From: Falsiroseomonas algicola
GTDB lineage: Bacteria > Pseudomonadota > Alphaproteobacteria > Acetobacterales > Acetobacteraceae
NCBI RefSeq assembly: GCF_011040385.1
Contig: NZ_JAAIKB010000015.1
Coordinates: 1 to 64,000 of the forward strand
Reading direction: 5' to 3'
DNA: 64,000 nt
The notes under the pieces were generated by a model. It was not told the DNA's origin, searched no databases, and worked only from the letters and a program-made list of their open reading frames with translations. Of the stretch, positions 51,136-58,652 are shown one piece after another. The first letter of the stretch is position 1, and every line of letters begins with the position of its first letter. The position numbers and the translations under genes are program-made.

Positions 51136-52832
51136 GGCGCCGCCTGCAGGAAGCGCAGATCCGCCCCCTCCGGCGCCTGCGTCACCTGGTCATGCACCAG
51201 CTTGTCCCAGCCCCGCTTCGGCGCAGGGGCGGGCTGCCAGGCTGCGCGGCGCGCCGCGAGCAAGCTGTCCTCCACCAGCAGGTCCAGCTTCCGCTCCTTG
51301 ACCGAAAGCCGGATGCGGTCGCCCGTCTCAACCAGCGCCAGCGGCCCGCCGACCGCGGCTTCCGGGGCGATGTGCAGCACGATGGTGCCGAAGGCGGTGC
51401 CGGACATGCGGCAATCGCTCATGCGCACCATGTCCTTCACGCCCTGGCGCGCAAGCTTCTTCGGGATGGGCAGGTAGCCCGCTTCCGGCATCCCCGCCGG
51501 CGAACGCGGCCCCGCGCCCTTCAGCACCAGGATGTCCTGCGGCGTCACGTCGAGGTCCGGGTCGTCGATCCGCGCCGAGAGGTCCGCCAGCCCGTCGAAC
51601 ACCAGGCAGCGCGCCTCCGTCTCGAACAGCGATGGCGTGGCGGCGGACCGCTTAAGGATCGCCCCCTCCGGCGCCAGCGACCCGAACAGCGCGACCAGGC
51701 CACCAACGGGCGAGACGGGCTTGTCGCGCTCCCGGATGATCCGCCGGTCCACGAAATGCGACCCGTCCCCGATGCGATCCGCCAGCGAGACCCCGTCGAG
51801 ATCCTTGGTCGTCAGATCGAGCAGATCCCGCAGCTCCCACAGCAGCGCCCGCATGCCGCCGGCCGCGTGGAAATCCTCCATGTAGCCATCGCCAGTGGGC
51901 TTCAGATCCACCAGCACCGGCGTCGTCTCGCTCAACTCATCGAGCCGCTTGAGGTCCAGCACCAGCCCCGCCCGGCCCGCGATCGCCGCCAGGTGGACGA
52001 TGGCGTTGGTCGACCCGCCGAGCGACAGCAGCACGCGGACGGCATTGTCCAGATTGCCCTGCGTCATCAGCGACAGCGGCGAGACGGGGTTCCGGATCAG
52101 CCGCACCGCCTGCGCCCCCGCCTCCTCCGCGATGCGCAGCCGGTCGGCATGCACGGCGGGGGCGGAGGCCGCGTCCAGCGGCATGAAGCCGAGCGTCGCC
52201 GCCAGGCAGGCCATGGTGCTGGCCGTGCCCATCACCCCGCAGGTGCCGGCCGTGGTGGCGAGCTTGCCCTCCAGCAGGTTGATCTTCTCATCCGTCACCT
52301 CGCCCGCGCGGTAGCGGGCCCAGTAGCGGCGGCAATCCGTGCAGGCGGACAGGCGCTCGCCCTCGAAGGCCTGGGCCAGCATCGGCCCGACGACGAGCAT
52401 GACCGAAGGCGTGCCCGCGCTGATCGCCGCCATCAGCTGCGCCGGCACGGTCTTGTCGCAGCCCCCCACCAGCACCGCGGCATCCATGGGCTGGTTGGCC
52501 AGCATCGCCTCCGTGTCCAGCGCCATGAGGTTCCGGTAGTGCATGGAGCACGGGCTGAGCGAGGGCTCGCAGATGCTGATCGTCGGGAAGGACAGCGGCA
52601 GCCCGCCGGCGGCCAGCACGCCGCGCTTCACCGCCTCGATCAGCTCCGGGATGGTCCGGTGGCAGTTGTTGTAGTCGCTGGCCGTATCCGCGATGCCGAC
52701 CACGGGCTTGTCCAGCATCGCCTGGGAATAGCCCATCGACTTGGCGAAGGACCGCCGGAGATAGAGGGCGAAGGCCGGATCGCCGTAGTTGGAGGCATTG
52801 CGCCCCAGCCCATGCGCCTTCTTCTCGGTCAT
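51132..52832 (-). CDS. IlvD/Edd-family dehydratase (probable sugar-acid dehydratase)
   Basis: Iron-sulfur dehydratase of 566 residues from the ATG at 52832 (a GTG three codons earlier is possible). The three cluster Cys are 57 (SDYNNCHRTIPE), 125 (VGGCDKTVPAQ) and 198 (TAGTCGVMGTAST). The Mg/Lys region is GSTNAIVHLAAIAGRAG, and the C-terminus has VRMSDCRMSGTAFGTIVLH. These match the arabonate/xylonate dehydratase branch better than the ilvD of branched-chain synthesis. It forms a two-gene operon with a NAD(P)-binding protein. Substrate unknown. Confidence 0.9.
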   Translation of the reverse strand: MTEKKAHGLGRNASNYGDPAFALYLRRSFAKSMGYSQAMLDKPVVGIADTASDYNNCHRTIPELIEAVKRGVLAAGGLPLSFPTISICEPSLSPCSMHYRNLMALDTEAMLANQPMDAAVLVGGCDKTVPAQLMAAISAGTPSVMLVVGPMLAQAFEGERLSACTDCRRYWARYRAGEVTDEKINLLEGKLATTAGTCGVMGTASTMACLAATLGFMPLDAASAPAVHADRLRIAEEAGAQAVRLIRNPVSPLSLMTQGNLDNAVRVLLSLGGSTNAIVHLAAIAGRAGLVLDLKRLDELSETTPVLVDLKPTGDGYMEDFHAAGGMRALLWELRDLLDLTTKDLDGVSLADRIGDGSHFVDRRIIRERDKPVSPVGGLVALFGSLAPEGAILKRSAATPSLFETEARCLVFDGLADLSARIDDPDLDVTPQDILVLKGAGPRSPAGMPEAGYLPIPKKLARQGVKDMVRMSDCRMSGTAFGTIVLHIAPEAAVGGPLALVETGDRIRLSVKERKLDLLVEDSLLAARRAAWQPAPAPKRGWDKLVHDQVTQAPEGADLRFLQAAP

Positions 52833-52865
52833 GCGTGTCACCCCCGGGCGGCGCGGCCGTCCGCC

Positions 52866-53258
52866 CTATCCGGGACGGTGGCAGGCGCAGCAGATCTTGT
52901 TGCCATCGGGGTCGCGGACATACGCCCCGTAATAGTCGGCATGATAATGCGGCCGCAGCCCGGGGCTACCCTCGTCCTGGCCGCCTTCGGCCAGCGCCGC
53001 CGCGTGGAAGGCATCGACCGCCGCCCGGTCCAGGGCCTCGAAGGCCACGGTCACGCCATTGCCCACCGTGGCGGGCCGGCCGTCGATCGGCCGCATCAGC
53101 CAGAACTGCGGCGTCCCCTCCGCCGCCCGGGCATAGCCCGCCATGCCGTGCTCCAGGCTCGTCTCGTGCCGCGTGATGCCGAGCGGCGCGAGGAGCCGGT
53201 CGTAGAAGGCGATGGCGCGGGGCAGGTCGTTGGTGCCGATGGTGACGTGGCTGAGCAT
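52866..53258 (-). CDS. VOC (glyoxalase/bleomycin-resistance) family protein
   Basis: Small single-chain VOC protein, 130 residues, starting at 53258 with AAGGA upstream; the frame is open earlier but the family begins at MLSHVTIGTNDLPRAIAFYD. Metal-type residues are near HVTIGTND, GNGVTVAFEA and YGAYVRDPDGNKI. Function unknown; similar proteins are called glyoxalase-like. It is divergent from rplM, with a GGCGGTATC dyad between. Confidence 0.85.
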   Translation of the reverse strand: MLSHVTIGTNDLPRAIAFYDRLLAPLGITRHETSLEHGMAGYARAAEGTPQFWLMRPIDGRPATVGNGVTVAFEALDRAAVDAFHAAALAEGGQDEGSPGLRPHYHADYYGAYVRDPDGNKICCACHRPG

Positions 53259-53325
53259 GGGCAGTTCCTTTCCGTGAAGGCACCCATCCCTGCCACGGCG
53301 CAGCTTGACGAGGGTTGCGGAAGTT

Positions 53326-53345
53326 GGCGGTATCCCGATACCGCC
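53326..53345. promoter_or_regulatory. Perfect 20-bp palindrome GGCGGTATC-CC-GATACCGCC
   Basis: Nine-bp arms with a 2-base centre, 68 bp upstream of the VOC ATG and 23 bp upstream of the rplM -35 box. It may be an operator for the VOC gene or a short hairpin in its leader. Confidence 0.5.
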
Positions 53346-53367
53346 ACGCGGAAACCGGCCTCGAGCC

Positions 53368-53396
53368 TTGACTTTCCGCGCCCCGGCCGCGATAAG
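53368..53396 (+). promoter_or_regulatory. Sigma-70 promoter of rplM-rpsI
   Basis: TTGACT at 53368-53373 and GATAAG at 53391-53396 with a 17-bp spacer. The predicted start is near 53403, about 29 bp before the rplM ATG. Confidence 0.75.
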
Positions 53397-53431
53397 CCGC
53401 GCCCAGTTCACACCGGACAACCGACACATCC

Positions 53432-53923
53432 ATGCTCACTCGCCAGACAACCTCGATCAAGCCCGCGGAGGTCTCCAAGGGCTGGGTCCTGATCGATGCG
53501 GAGGGCCTCGTGCTCGGCCGCCTCGCGGCCCTCATCGCCAACCGCCTGCGCGGCAAGCACAAGGCGCAGTTCACGCCGCATGTCGATTGCGGTGACCACG
53601 TCGTCGTCATCAACGCCAAGAAGGTGAAGGTCACCGGCCAGAAGGCCGCGCAGTCCGTCTTCTACTGGCACACCGGCTATGCCGGCGGCATCAAGGGCCG
53701 CACCATCGCGGAGCGCCTGGCCAGCCCGCACCCCGAGCGGGTGATCGAGAAGGCGGTGGAGCGCATGATCACGCGCGGCCCGCTCGGCCGTCGCCAGATG
53801 CGCAACCTGCACGTCTATGCGGGCCCGGAGCATCCCCATGCCGGCAACACGCCCGCCGCGCTGGATGTCGCCGCCCTGAACCGCAAGAACACGGTCGCCG
53901 CCCCGGCGAAGAAGGTTGCCTGA
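53432..53923 (+). CDS. rplM: 50S ribosomal protein L13
   Basis: Large-subunit protein of 163 residues, about 20 longer than in E. coli because of an Ala/Lys-rich C-terminal tail ([14 protein letters not shown]). Core motifs: [39 protein letters not shown] and [21 protein letters not shown]. First gene of the conserved rplM-rpsI pair with its own promoter. Confidence 0.98.
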   Translation: MLTRQTTSIKPAEVSKGWVLIDAEGLVLGRLAALIANRLRGKHKAQFTPHVDCGDHVVVINAKKVKVTGQKAAQSVFYWHTGYAGGIKGRTIAERLASPHPERVIEKAVERMITRGPLGRRQMRNLHVYAGPEHPHAGNTPAALDVAALNRKNTVAAPAKKVA

Positions 53924-53924
53924 G

Positions 53925-54428
53925 ATGAGCGATTCTCCCCGTACCGGCGCTTCGCTGGCGGAACTGAAGGACCTGGTGAACGCGGCCGGCGGCCCGGCCG
54001 CGCAGCCCGTCGCCGCCCCGGCGGAGCCGAAGCGTGACGCGCTCGGCCGTTCCTACGCCACCGGCCGCCGCAAGAACGCCATCGCGCGCGTCTGGGTGAA
54101 GCCCGGCAAGGGCCAGATCCAGATCAACGGCAAGCCCTCGGCCAAGTATTTCGCGCGCCCCGTGCTGCGGATGCTGATCAGCCAGCCCTTCCTGGTGGCG
54201 GACCGGTACCAGCAGTTCGACGTCTTCGCGACCGTCGTCGGCGGCGGCCTCTCCGGCCAGGCCGGCGCGCTGCGCCACGGCATCTCCCGCGCCCTGACCT
54301 ACTACGAGCCGGGCCTGCGCGGCATCCTGAAGAAGGCGGGCTTCCTGACGCGCGACCCGCGCGTGGTCGAGCGCAAGAAGTACGGCAAGGCCAAGGCCCG
54401 ACGTTCCTTCCAGTTCTCCAAGCGCTGA
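53925..54428 (+). CDS. rpsI: 30S ribosomal protein S9
   Basis: Small-subunit protein of 167 residues with the ATG at 53925, 1 bp after the rplM stop. An N-terminal extension of about 40 residues precedes the conserved [19 protein letters not shown]. The [19 protein letters not shown] motif and the C-terminal [11 protein letters not shown], whose Arg contacts tRNA in the P site, are intact. The extension is common in alphaproteobacteria. A bipartite terminator follows. Confidence 0.98.
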   Translation: MSDSPRTGASLAELKDLVNAAGGPAAQPVAAPAEPKRDALGRSYATGRRKNAIARVWVKPGKGQIQINGKPSAKYFARPVLRMLISQPFLVADRYQQFDVFATVVGGGLSGQAGALRHGISRALTYYEPGLRGILKKAGFLTRDPRVVERKKYGKAKARRSFQFSKR

Positions 54429-54438
54429 CGCCCCCGGA

Positions 54439-54515
54439 CCGGGCGTCACGCCCGGCCCGCATGGCTGGTTATCAAGGAGGGGCAGGTCCGCAAGGGCCTG
54501 CCCCTCTTGCTTTTT
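54439..54515 (+). terminator. Rho-independent terminator of rplM-rpsI
   Basis: A first 7-bp stem (CCGGGCG-TCA-CGCCCGG, 54439-54455) is followed by a second of GGGGCAGGTCC/GGGCCTGCCCC (54479-54489 with 54494-54504) and then CTCTTGCTTTTT ending at 54515. The second is a proper intrinsic terminator. Confidence 0.85.
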
Positions 54516-54573
54516 CCGCCTGTTTCCATCCCCATCCGCTTCCGGCGCCCCGTTGGGCGAGAGGATCAAGACC

Positions 54574-55533
54574 ATGGCCAAGGGACCCATCCCCAGCGTC
54601 TTCATCGATGGCGAGGCCGGCACCACCGGCCTGCAGATCCGCGAACGCCTGGAACGCTTCCCCGGCCTGACACTGCGCAGCATCGCGGAGGCCGACCGGA
54701 AGAACCCGGACGCCAAGCGCGCCCTGATGGCGGAAGTGGACCTCGTCGTGCTCTGCCTGCCCGACGCCGCCGCGAAGGAAAGCGCGGCCATGGCGGATGC
54801 GCTCGGCGCGCAGGCGCCGAAGCTGATCGATGCCTCGACGGCGCATCGCGTCGATCCCGACTGGGTCTATGGCTTCGCGGAACTGCCGGGCCAGGAAGCC
54901 GCCATCGCCAAGGCCAGCCGCGTCTCCAACCCCGGCTGCTACCCCACGGGCGGCATCGCGCTGCTGCGCCCGCTGGTCGATGCCGGCATCCTGCCGAAGG
55001 ACTATCCCGTCACCGTCAATGCCGTCTCCGGCTACAGCGGCGGCGGCAAGGCGATGATCGCGGAATTCGAGCCCGCCCGCAGCGCCGCGCCCTTCTTCCT
55101 CTACGGCCTGGGGCTGGAGCACAAGCACGTCGCCGAACTGCAGCGCTACAGCGGCCTGACGCGGCGCCCGCTCTTCGTCCCCTCGGTCGGCGACTATGCG
55201 CAGGGCATGCTGGTCAGCGTGCCGCTGCACCTCGACCTGCTGAACGGGGCGCCGAAGCCCGGAGACCTCGAAGCCTGCCTGCGCGCCGCCTATGCGGGCT
55301 CCGGCTGGGTGCGCGTGGAAGCCGCGGATGGCAAGGCGCGGCTCGCGCCGGAGGAGCTGAACGGCACCAACTGGCTCGAACTCCGCGTCTTCGGCAACGA
55401 GGCGCGGGGCCAGGCGGTGCTGGTCGCCAGGCTCGACAACCTCGGCAAGGGGGCCTCGGGCGCCGCGGTGCAGAATATCGGCCTGATGCTCGGCCTCGAC
55501 GTCGAGGGCGCCCTGCCGCTGGCCGCTGAATAG
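54574..55533 (+). CDS. argC: N-acetyl-gamma-glutamyl-phosphate reductase, type 2
   Basis: Third enzyme of arginine synthesis (N-acetylglutamyl phosphate to the semialdehyde, NADPH), 319 residues. The ATG at 54574 follows AGAGGA; an in-frame TTG at 54553 is not needed. NAD motif [18 protein letters not shown], catalytic Cys in [11 protein letters not shown], and [15 protein letters not shown] are diagnostic of the type 2 group. It is followed after 9 bp by a gamma carbonic anhydrase gene, probably in one transcript. Confidence 0.96.
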   Translation: MAKGPIPSVFIDGEAGTTGLQIRERLERFPGLTLRSIAEADRKNPDAKRALMAEVDLVVLCLPDAAAKESAAMADALGAQAPKLIDASTAHRVDPDWVYGFAELPGQEAAIAKASRVSNPGCYPTGGIALLRPLVDAGILPKDYPVTVNAVSGYSGGGKAMIAEFEPARSAAPFFLYGLGLEHKHVAELQRYSGLTRRPLFVPSVGDYAQGMLVSVPLHLDLLNGAPKPGDLEACLRAAYAGSGWVRVEAADGKARLAPEELNGTNWLELRVFGNEARGQAVLVARLDNLGKGASGAAVQNIGLMLGLDVEGALPLAAE

Positions 55534-55542
55534 GAACCGTCC

Positions 55543-56100
55543 ATGACCGAGAATAGCGTCCCCCTTGGCGTCCCCGGCGCCCTGCTGCCCTTCGAGGACA
55601 AGACGCCGAAGCTCCATCCCACCGCCTGGGTCGCCCCCACGGCGGTGGTCATCGGCGATGTCGAGATCGGGGAGGAGAGCAGCGTCTGGTATCACTGCGT
55701 GCTGCGTGGCGACACCAACATCATGCGCATCGGCGCCCGCACCAACATCCAGGATGGCAGCATCCTGCATCTGAATGCGGGGGCGGAGCCGCTGATCATC
55801 GGCGATGACGTCACCATCGGCCATGCCTGCATCATCCATGCCTGCACCCTGCACAACCGCGCCTTCGTCGGCATGGGCGCCACCGTGCTGGACCGCGCGG
55901 TGATCGAGGAAGGCGGCATGCTCGGCGCCGGCGGCATGCTGCCGCCGGGCAAGCGCATCGGCCCCAACGAGCTCTGGATGGGCAGCCCCGCCAAGCTGGT
56001 CCGGGTGATGGATGCGGAGGAGCGCGCCCGCTTCGACCGCACCGCGCCCGCCTATGTCGCCCTGGCCAAGCGGCACCGGTCCAGCCTGACGAAGGGCTGA
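55543..56100 (+). CDS. Gamma-class carbonic anhydrase family protein
   Basis: Left-handed beta-helix trimer protein of 185 residues (YrdA/CaiE-like). The metal His ligands are in DGSILHLNA, TIGHACIIHACTL, and the hexapeptide repeats start at VGEESSVWYHCVLRG-like ESSVWYHCVLRGDTN. It is 9 bp after argC. True carbonic anhydrase activity is plausible but many of these bind other ligands. Confidence 0.9.
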   Translation: MTENSVPLGVPGALLPFEDKTPKLHPTAWVAPTAVVIGDVEIGEESSVWYHCVLRGDTNIMRIGARTNIQDGSILHLNAGAEPLIIGDDVTIGHACIIHACTLHNRAFVGMGATVLDRAVIEEGGMLGAGGMLPPGKRIGPNELWMGSPAKLVRVMDAEERARFDRTAPAYVALAKRHRSSLTKG

Positions 56101-56175
56101 CCCGCCAGGCGCGGTGCTTGCCGCCGCGCCCGACAGGCCCAAGATCGGGGGCGCCGGATCACCCAGGAGGGTACG

Positions 56176-56733
56176 ATGCGCCGCCGATCCCTGATGCTTC
56201 TCCCGCTCCTCGCCGCCTGCACGCCGATGCCGCCGCCGGAGGACGTGTCGCTGCCCGCCACCGCCACCGTCCCTGGCGTCGGGGATCCGACCCGCGGTGC
56301 CATCCTCGCTTCCTCCGTCGCCTTCGCCAGCCCGGGCACCGTCGCCGGCGACCCGGCCGCGGTCGCGACCGCGCTCGCCCAGCTCGAATACCTCGCCGTC
56401 GCGCTGGATGGCGGCGCCTGGCGGGACATCGACCCGCTGGTGGTGCCGCTGCTGCGGCAGGGCCGTGCGGAGGCCCGCAGCGCCTTCGGCCTCCGCCCCG
56501 ATGCCAGTGCCCAGGCCGCCGTCGATGCGCTCTACGCCGCCGCCGCCGCGCTGCGTGCCCGGGACACCAAAGCGGCGGAAGCCGCGCTGCGGCCGGTGGC
56601 GCCGGCCGGCGGTGTCGTGCCGCGCCTCGTCAGCCTTCCGACCCTTCCGCAGGCGATCGCCGGAACCACCCGCGCCCGCGCCGCGCTGGCGCAGAGGGAC
56701 CGGGGAGGGCGCGATGACCGCAGGCTGTTCTGA
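56176..56733 (+). CDS. Lipoprotein of unknown function, paralog 1 of 3
   Basis: Putative lipoprotein of 185 residues. Signal peptide and lipobox MRRRSLMLLPLLAAC. A globular part starts GDPTRGAILASSVAFAS and carries ALAQLEYLAVALD and an Ala-rich helical second half. It has no domain I recognise, but clearly shares a layout and conserved positions with the next two genes: an early GDP, an R/L-E pair (QLEYLA, RLEWMA, RVEVIS) and a GI/GL-x(4)-A motif. Downstream of gamma-CA by 75 bp; RBS CAGGAGG before the ATG. Overlaps paralog 2 by 20 bp. Confidence 0.75.
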   Translation: MRRRSLMLLPLLAACTPMPPPEDVSLPATATVPGVGDPTRGAILASSVAFASPGTVAGDPAAVATALAQLEYLAVALDGGAWRDIDPLVVPLLRQGRAEARSAFGLRPDASAQAAVDALYAAAAALRARDTKAAEAALRPVAPAGGVVPRLVSLPTLPQAIAGTTRARAALAQRDRGGRDDRRLF

Positions 56734-57310
56734 CAGGACCATCTCGCTCGCCCTGGCGGCATTGCTGTCCTTGGCGGCCTGCGCGCCGCCCCCAGCCGCG
56801 ACGGCCTCCGCGGCGGCGCAGCAGTCCAGCGTGCCGCTTCCGCCCATGGCCGGGGCCGGCGATCCGCTGCGCGCCACCATCACCAGCGCCGCCTATGTCT
56901 TCGGCGATGTCAGCCGCATCGATGGCCGCCCCGCCGAAGCCGCGCGCGCCGTCGCGCGGCTGGAATGGATGGCGACGGATCTGCCGCGCGATCCCTACTG
57001 GAACGCCGCCACGCCTGTCACGGCCCGGCTGCTCGGCCAGGGACGGGACCAGCTGCGCGACCGCATCGGGATTCCCCGCGCCATCCCGGCCGACGCCGTC
57101 GCCCGCGCCATGATCGATGCCGCGGCGGCGCTCGACCTCGGCGACCGCCTGGCTGGCGCGGCGGCGCTGGCGCCCGTGGCCGACGGGCAGGGCGCCGCGG
57201 TGCTCTCGCGCCTCGACCACCTTCCGCCGTCGGAGGTGGCAGCCTCCGCCACCGCCCTTGCCTATTCGGAACTGATCCGGCTGGGCCGGGACACCGACCT
57301 CGACGAGTAG
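56714..57310 (+). CDS. Lipoprotein of unknown function, paralog 2 of 3
   Basis: Putative lipoprotein of 198 residues. ATG at 56714 with GGGGAGGG upstream; lipobox in LALAALLSLAACAPP. The mature part begins AGDPLRATITSAAYVFGD and continues RLEWMATDLP, RDQLRDRIGIPRAIPADAVA and LDLGDRLAGAAALAPV. Homologous to the genes on both sides. The open frame extends upstream to 56297 but that part overlaps paralog 1 in another frame. Confidence 0.75.
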   Translation: MTAGCSDRTISLALAALLSLAACAPPPAATASAAAQQSSVPLPPMAGAGDPLRATITSAAYVFGDVSRIDGRPAEAARAVARLEWMATDLPRDPYWNAATPVTARLLGQGRDQLRDRIGIPRAIPADAVARAMIDAAAALDLGDRLAGAAALAPVADGQGAAVLSRLDHLPPSEVAASATALAYSELIRLGRDTDLDE

Positions 57311-57372
57311 TGCCCTTCCGCGACGCGGCCGCGATCGGCTACACCAGGGCAGTCGGGAAGGGAATCAGCCCA

Positions 57373-58023
57373 TTGCGCCGCGGCCGGAATGCCCTCTTGT
57401 TGCTGGCCATGACCGCGGGACTCGGCGCCTGCGCGGAGATGCGGACGCCGGCCCCCATCACGCGCATCCCGCCCGTCCTGGCCGCTGGCAGTGCCGACCC
57501 GGTGCTGGACCTGGTGAACCAGGCCGCGACCGATTTCGAGGATGCGGGCCGGTCGCTCGCGAATGATCCCGCCCGCATGGCACGCGCCGCCGCGCGGGTG
57601 GAGGTGATCAGCGCCGAATTCGCCCGGGATGCGCGCTGGGCCCCGCTCTCCCCCTCCGTGGGGTTCGAGATGCGCGGCGCCCGCACCGAACTTCGTGCCG
57701 CTCTCGGCATCCGCGCCGGCGCGTCGCCGGAGGCTGCCTCCCGCGCCCTCTCCGCCGCCTATGCGGCGCTGATGCGGGGCGATCGCGCCGCCGCGGTCCG
57801 CGCCCTGGATCCCGCGATCTTCGAACCGGGCGGGGAGGGGACGCTTGCCTTCCTCACGCGCCCCGGGCCGCTGCCGCAATCCCGCATCGCCACCGCCCTG
57901 GCGCGCGACGAGGCCAGCCGCCTCGCGCGGAGCAATGTCTGGGGGCTGTCGGGTTCGCTCGATCCGGACAGCGGCTGGCTCGACCCGCTGCCGGGCCGGG
58001 GCATGTCCATCGGGCCGCGCTGA
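57373..58023 (+). CDS. Lipoprotein of unknown function, paralog 3 of 3 (TTG start proposed)
   Basis: Putative lipoprotein of 216 residues. No ATG gives a signal peptide. A TTG at 57373, with GGGAAGGGAA 9 bp upstream, yields LRRGRNALLLLAMTAGLGACAEM, a proper lipobox parallel to that of paralog 1; a GTG at 57310 overlapping the previous stop is the alternative. Mature part: ADPVLDLVNQAATDFEDAGR, ARVEVISAEFARD and RTELRAALGIRAGASPEAAS. Homologous to paralogs 1 and 2. Followed by two long palindromes. Confidence 0.7.
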   Translation: MRRGRNALLLLAMTAGLGACAEMRTPAPITRIPPVLAAGSADPVLDLVNQAATDFEDAGRSLANDPARMARAAARVEVISAEFARDARWAPLSPSVGFEMRGARTELRAALGIRAGASPEAASRALSAAYAALMRGDRAAAVRALDPAIFEPGGEGTLAFLTRPGPLPQSRIATALARDEASRLARSNVWGLSGSLDPDSGWLDPLPGRGMSIGPR

Positions 58024-58034
58024 AGCCCGGCGCT

Positions 58035-58081
58035 AAAGCACTATCCGATCAAGCTGAATCAGCTTGATCGGATAGTGCTTT
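58035..58081. repeat. 47-bp perfect palindrome (23-bp arms, 1-base centre)
   Basis: Arms 58035-58057 and 58059-58081 are fully complementary around an A. The outer part is AAAGCACTATCCGATC and the inner GCTGA/TCAGC. It starts 12 bp after the third lipoprotein stop. Its moderate GC content contrasts with its surroundings. It resembles the long intergenic palindromes spread through many alphaproteobacterial genomes. It could also end transcription of the lipoprotein operon, with TTT at the end. Confidence 0.85.
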
Positions 58082-58097
58082 GGGAACGATAACTTCC

Positions 58098-58135
58098 AGA
58101 GCACGAGGCCCGTCCAACGGGACGGATCGTGCTCT
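58098..58135. repeat. Second hairpin, AGAGCACGA ... TCGTGCTCT
   Basis: Nine-bp outer arms (58098-58106/58127-58135) and a 6-bp inner stem CCGTCC/GGACGG (58110-58115/58120-58125) separated by an unequal bulge. It lies 16 bp after the large palindrome and its right arm overlaps the stop codon of the following minus-strand frame. Confidence 0.7.
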
Positions 58136-58373
58136 ACCGCCGCCACTCCGCCCGCAGGCGCGTCACCACCTCGCACAACACGCCTGCCACCACCGCGGCA
58201 TTGGCGGGGTCGCGCAGCACCGTCCCGTCGGGCCGGTATCCGCCGAGCAGCGTCGGCAACACATCCTCGCCGATGCCGTCGAGATAGGCCATCGGGTCGG
58301 GCTGTTCCCGCATCGCCTTCCGCAGCGCCGCTTCCAACGCCTGCGCCAGCGCTGACCGCACCCCATTGTTCAT
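58134..58373 (-). CDS. Small hypothetical protein
   Basis: A 79-residue frame (MNNGVRSALAQALEAALRKA start) with balanced composition, an acidic-hydrophobic middle (YLDGIGEDVLPTLLGGYRPDG) and a final helix (NAAVVAGVLCEVVTRLRAEW). No clear ribosome-binding site. No domain recognised. The stop overlaps the palindrome 58098-58135. It may be a true small gene or chance; moderate confidence because the amino-acid usage is protein-like. Confidence 0.45.
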   Translation of the reverse strand: MNNGVRSALAQALEAALRKAMREQPDPMAYLDGIGEDVLPTLLGGYRPDGTVLRDPANAAVVAGVLCEVVTRLRAEWRR

Positions 58374-58652
58374 GGACCGAGACCCAATCGGAGCCCTCGA
58401 GGCACGTCATCCTGCGCGGCCTGGCGGGCTGAGATCCGCGATCCTGTTGACCGCGCTGCCACCGACAATAGCCCAAAGAAATCGTCGAGTAATGCAGAGG
58501 CTGCCAAAAAAATACTCGCGACATGGTGGCTGAGAGACACAGGAGTCGCGTGAAAGTCGCAACAAGCCAAGTCGTCACGACATCAACTCTACCGGAGCGC
58601 GAAAATGGCGGAGCGGCGCCCCGCCACAGGATCGTGTCTGAGGGGCGCGCGG
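58374..58652. other. Lower-GC intergenic region
   Basis: About 280 bp between the small minus-strand frame and the end of phaC, clearly less GC-rich than the rest, with an A7 run near 58505. The open frames on both strands have no ribosome-binding site or recognisable domain. It may carry the promoter of the small gene. Confidence 0.45.

Noticed and set aside
58478..58520. Sigma-54-like TGGCAGCCTCTGCA on the minus strand
   Set aside because: The GG and GC elements are two bases too close.
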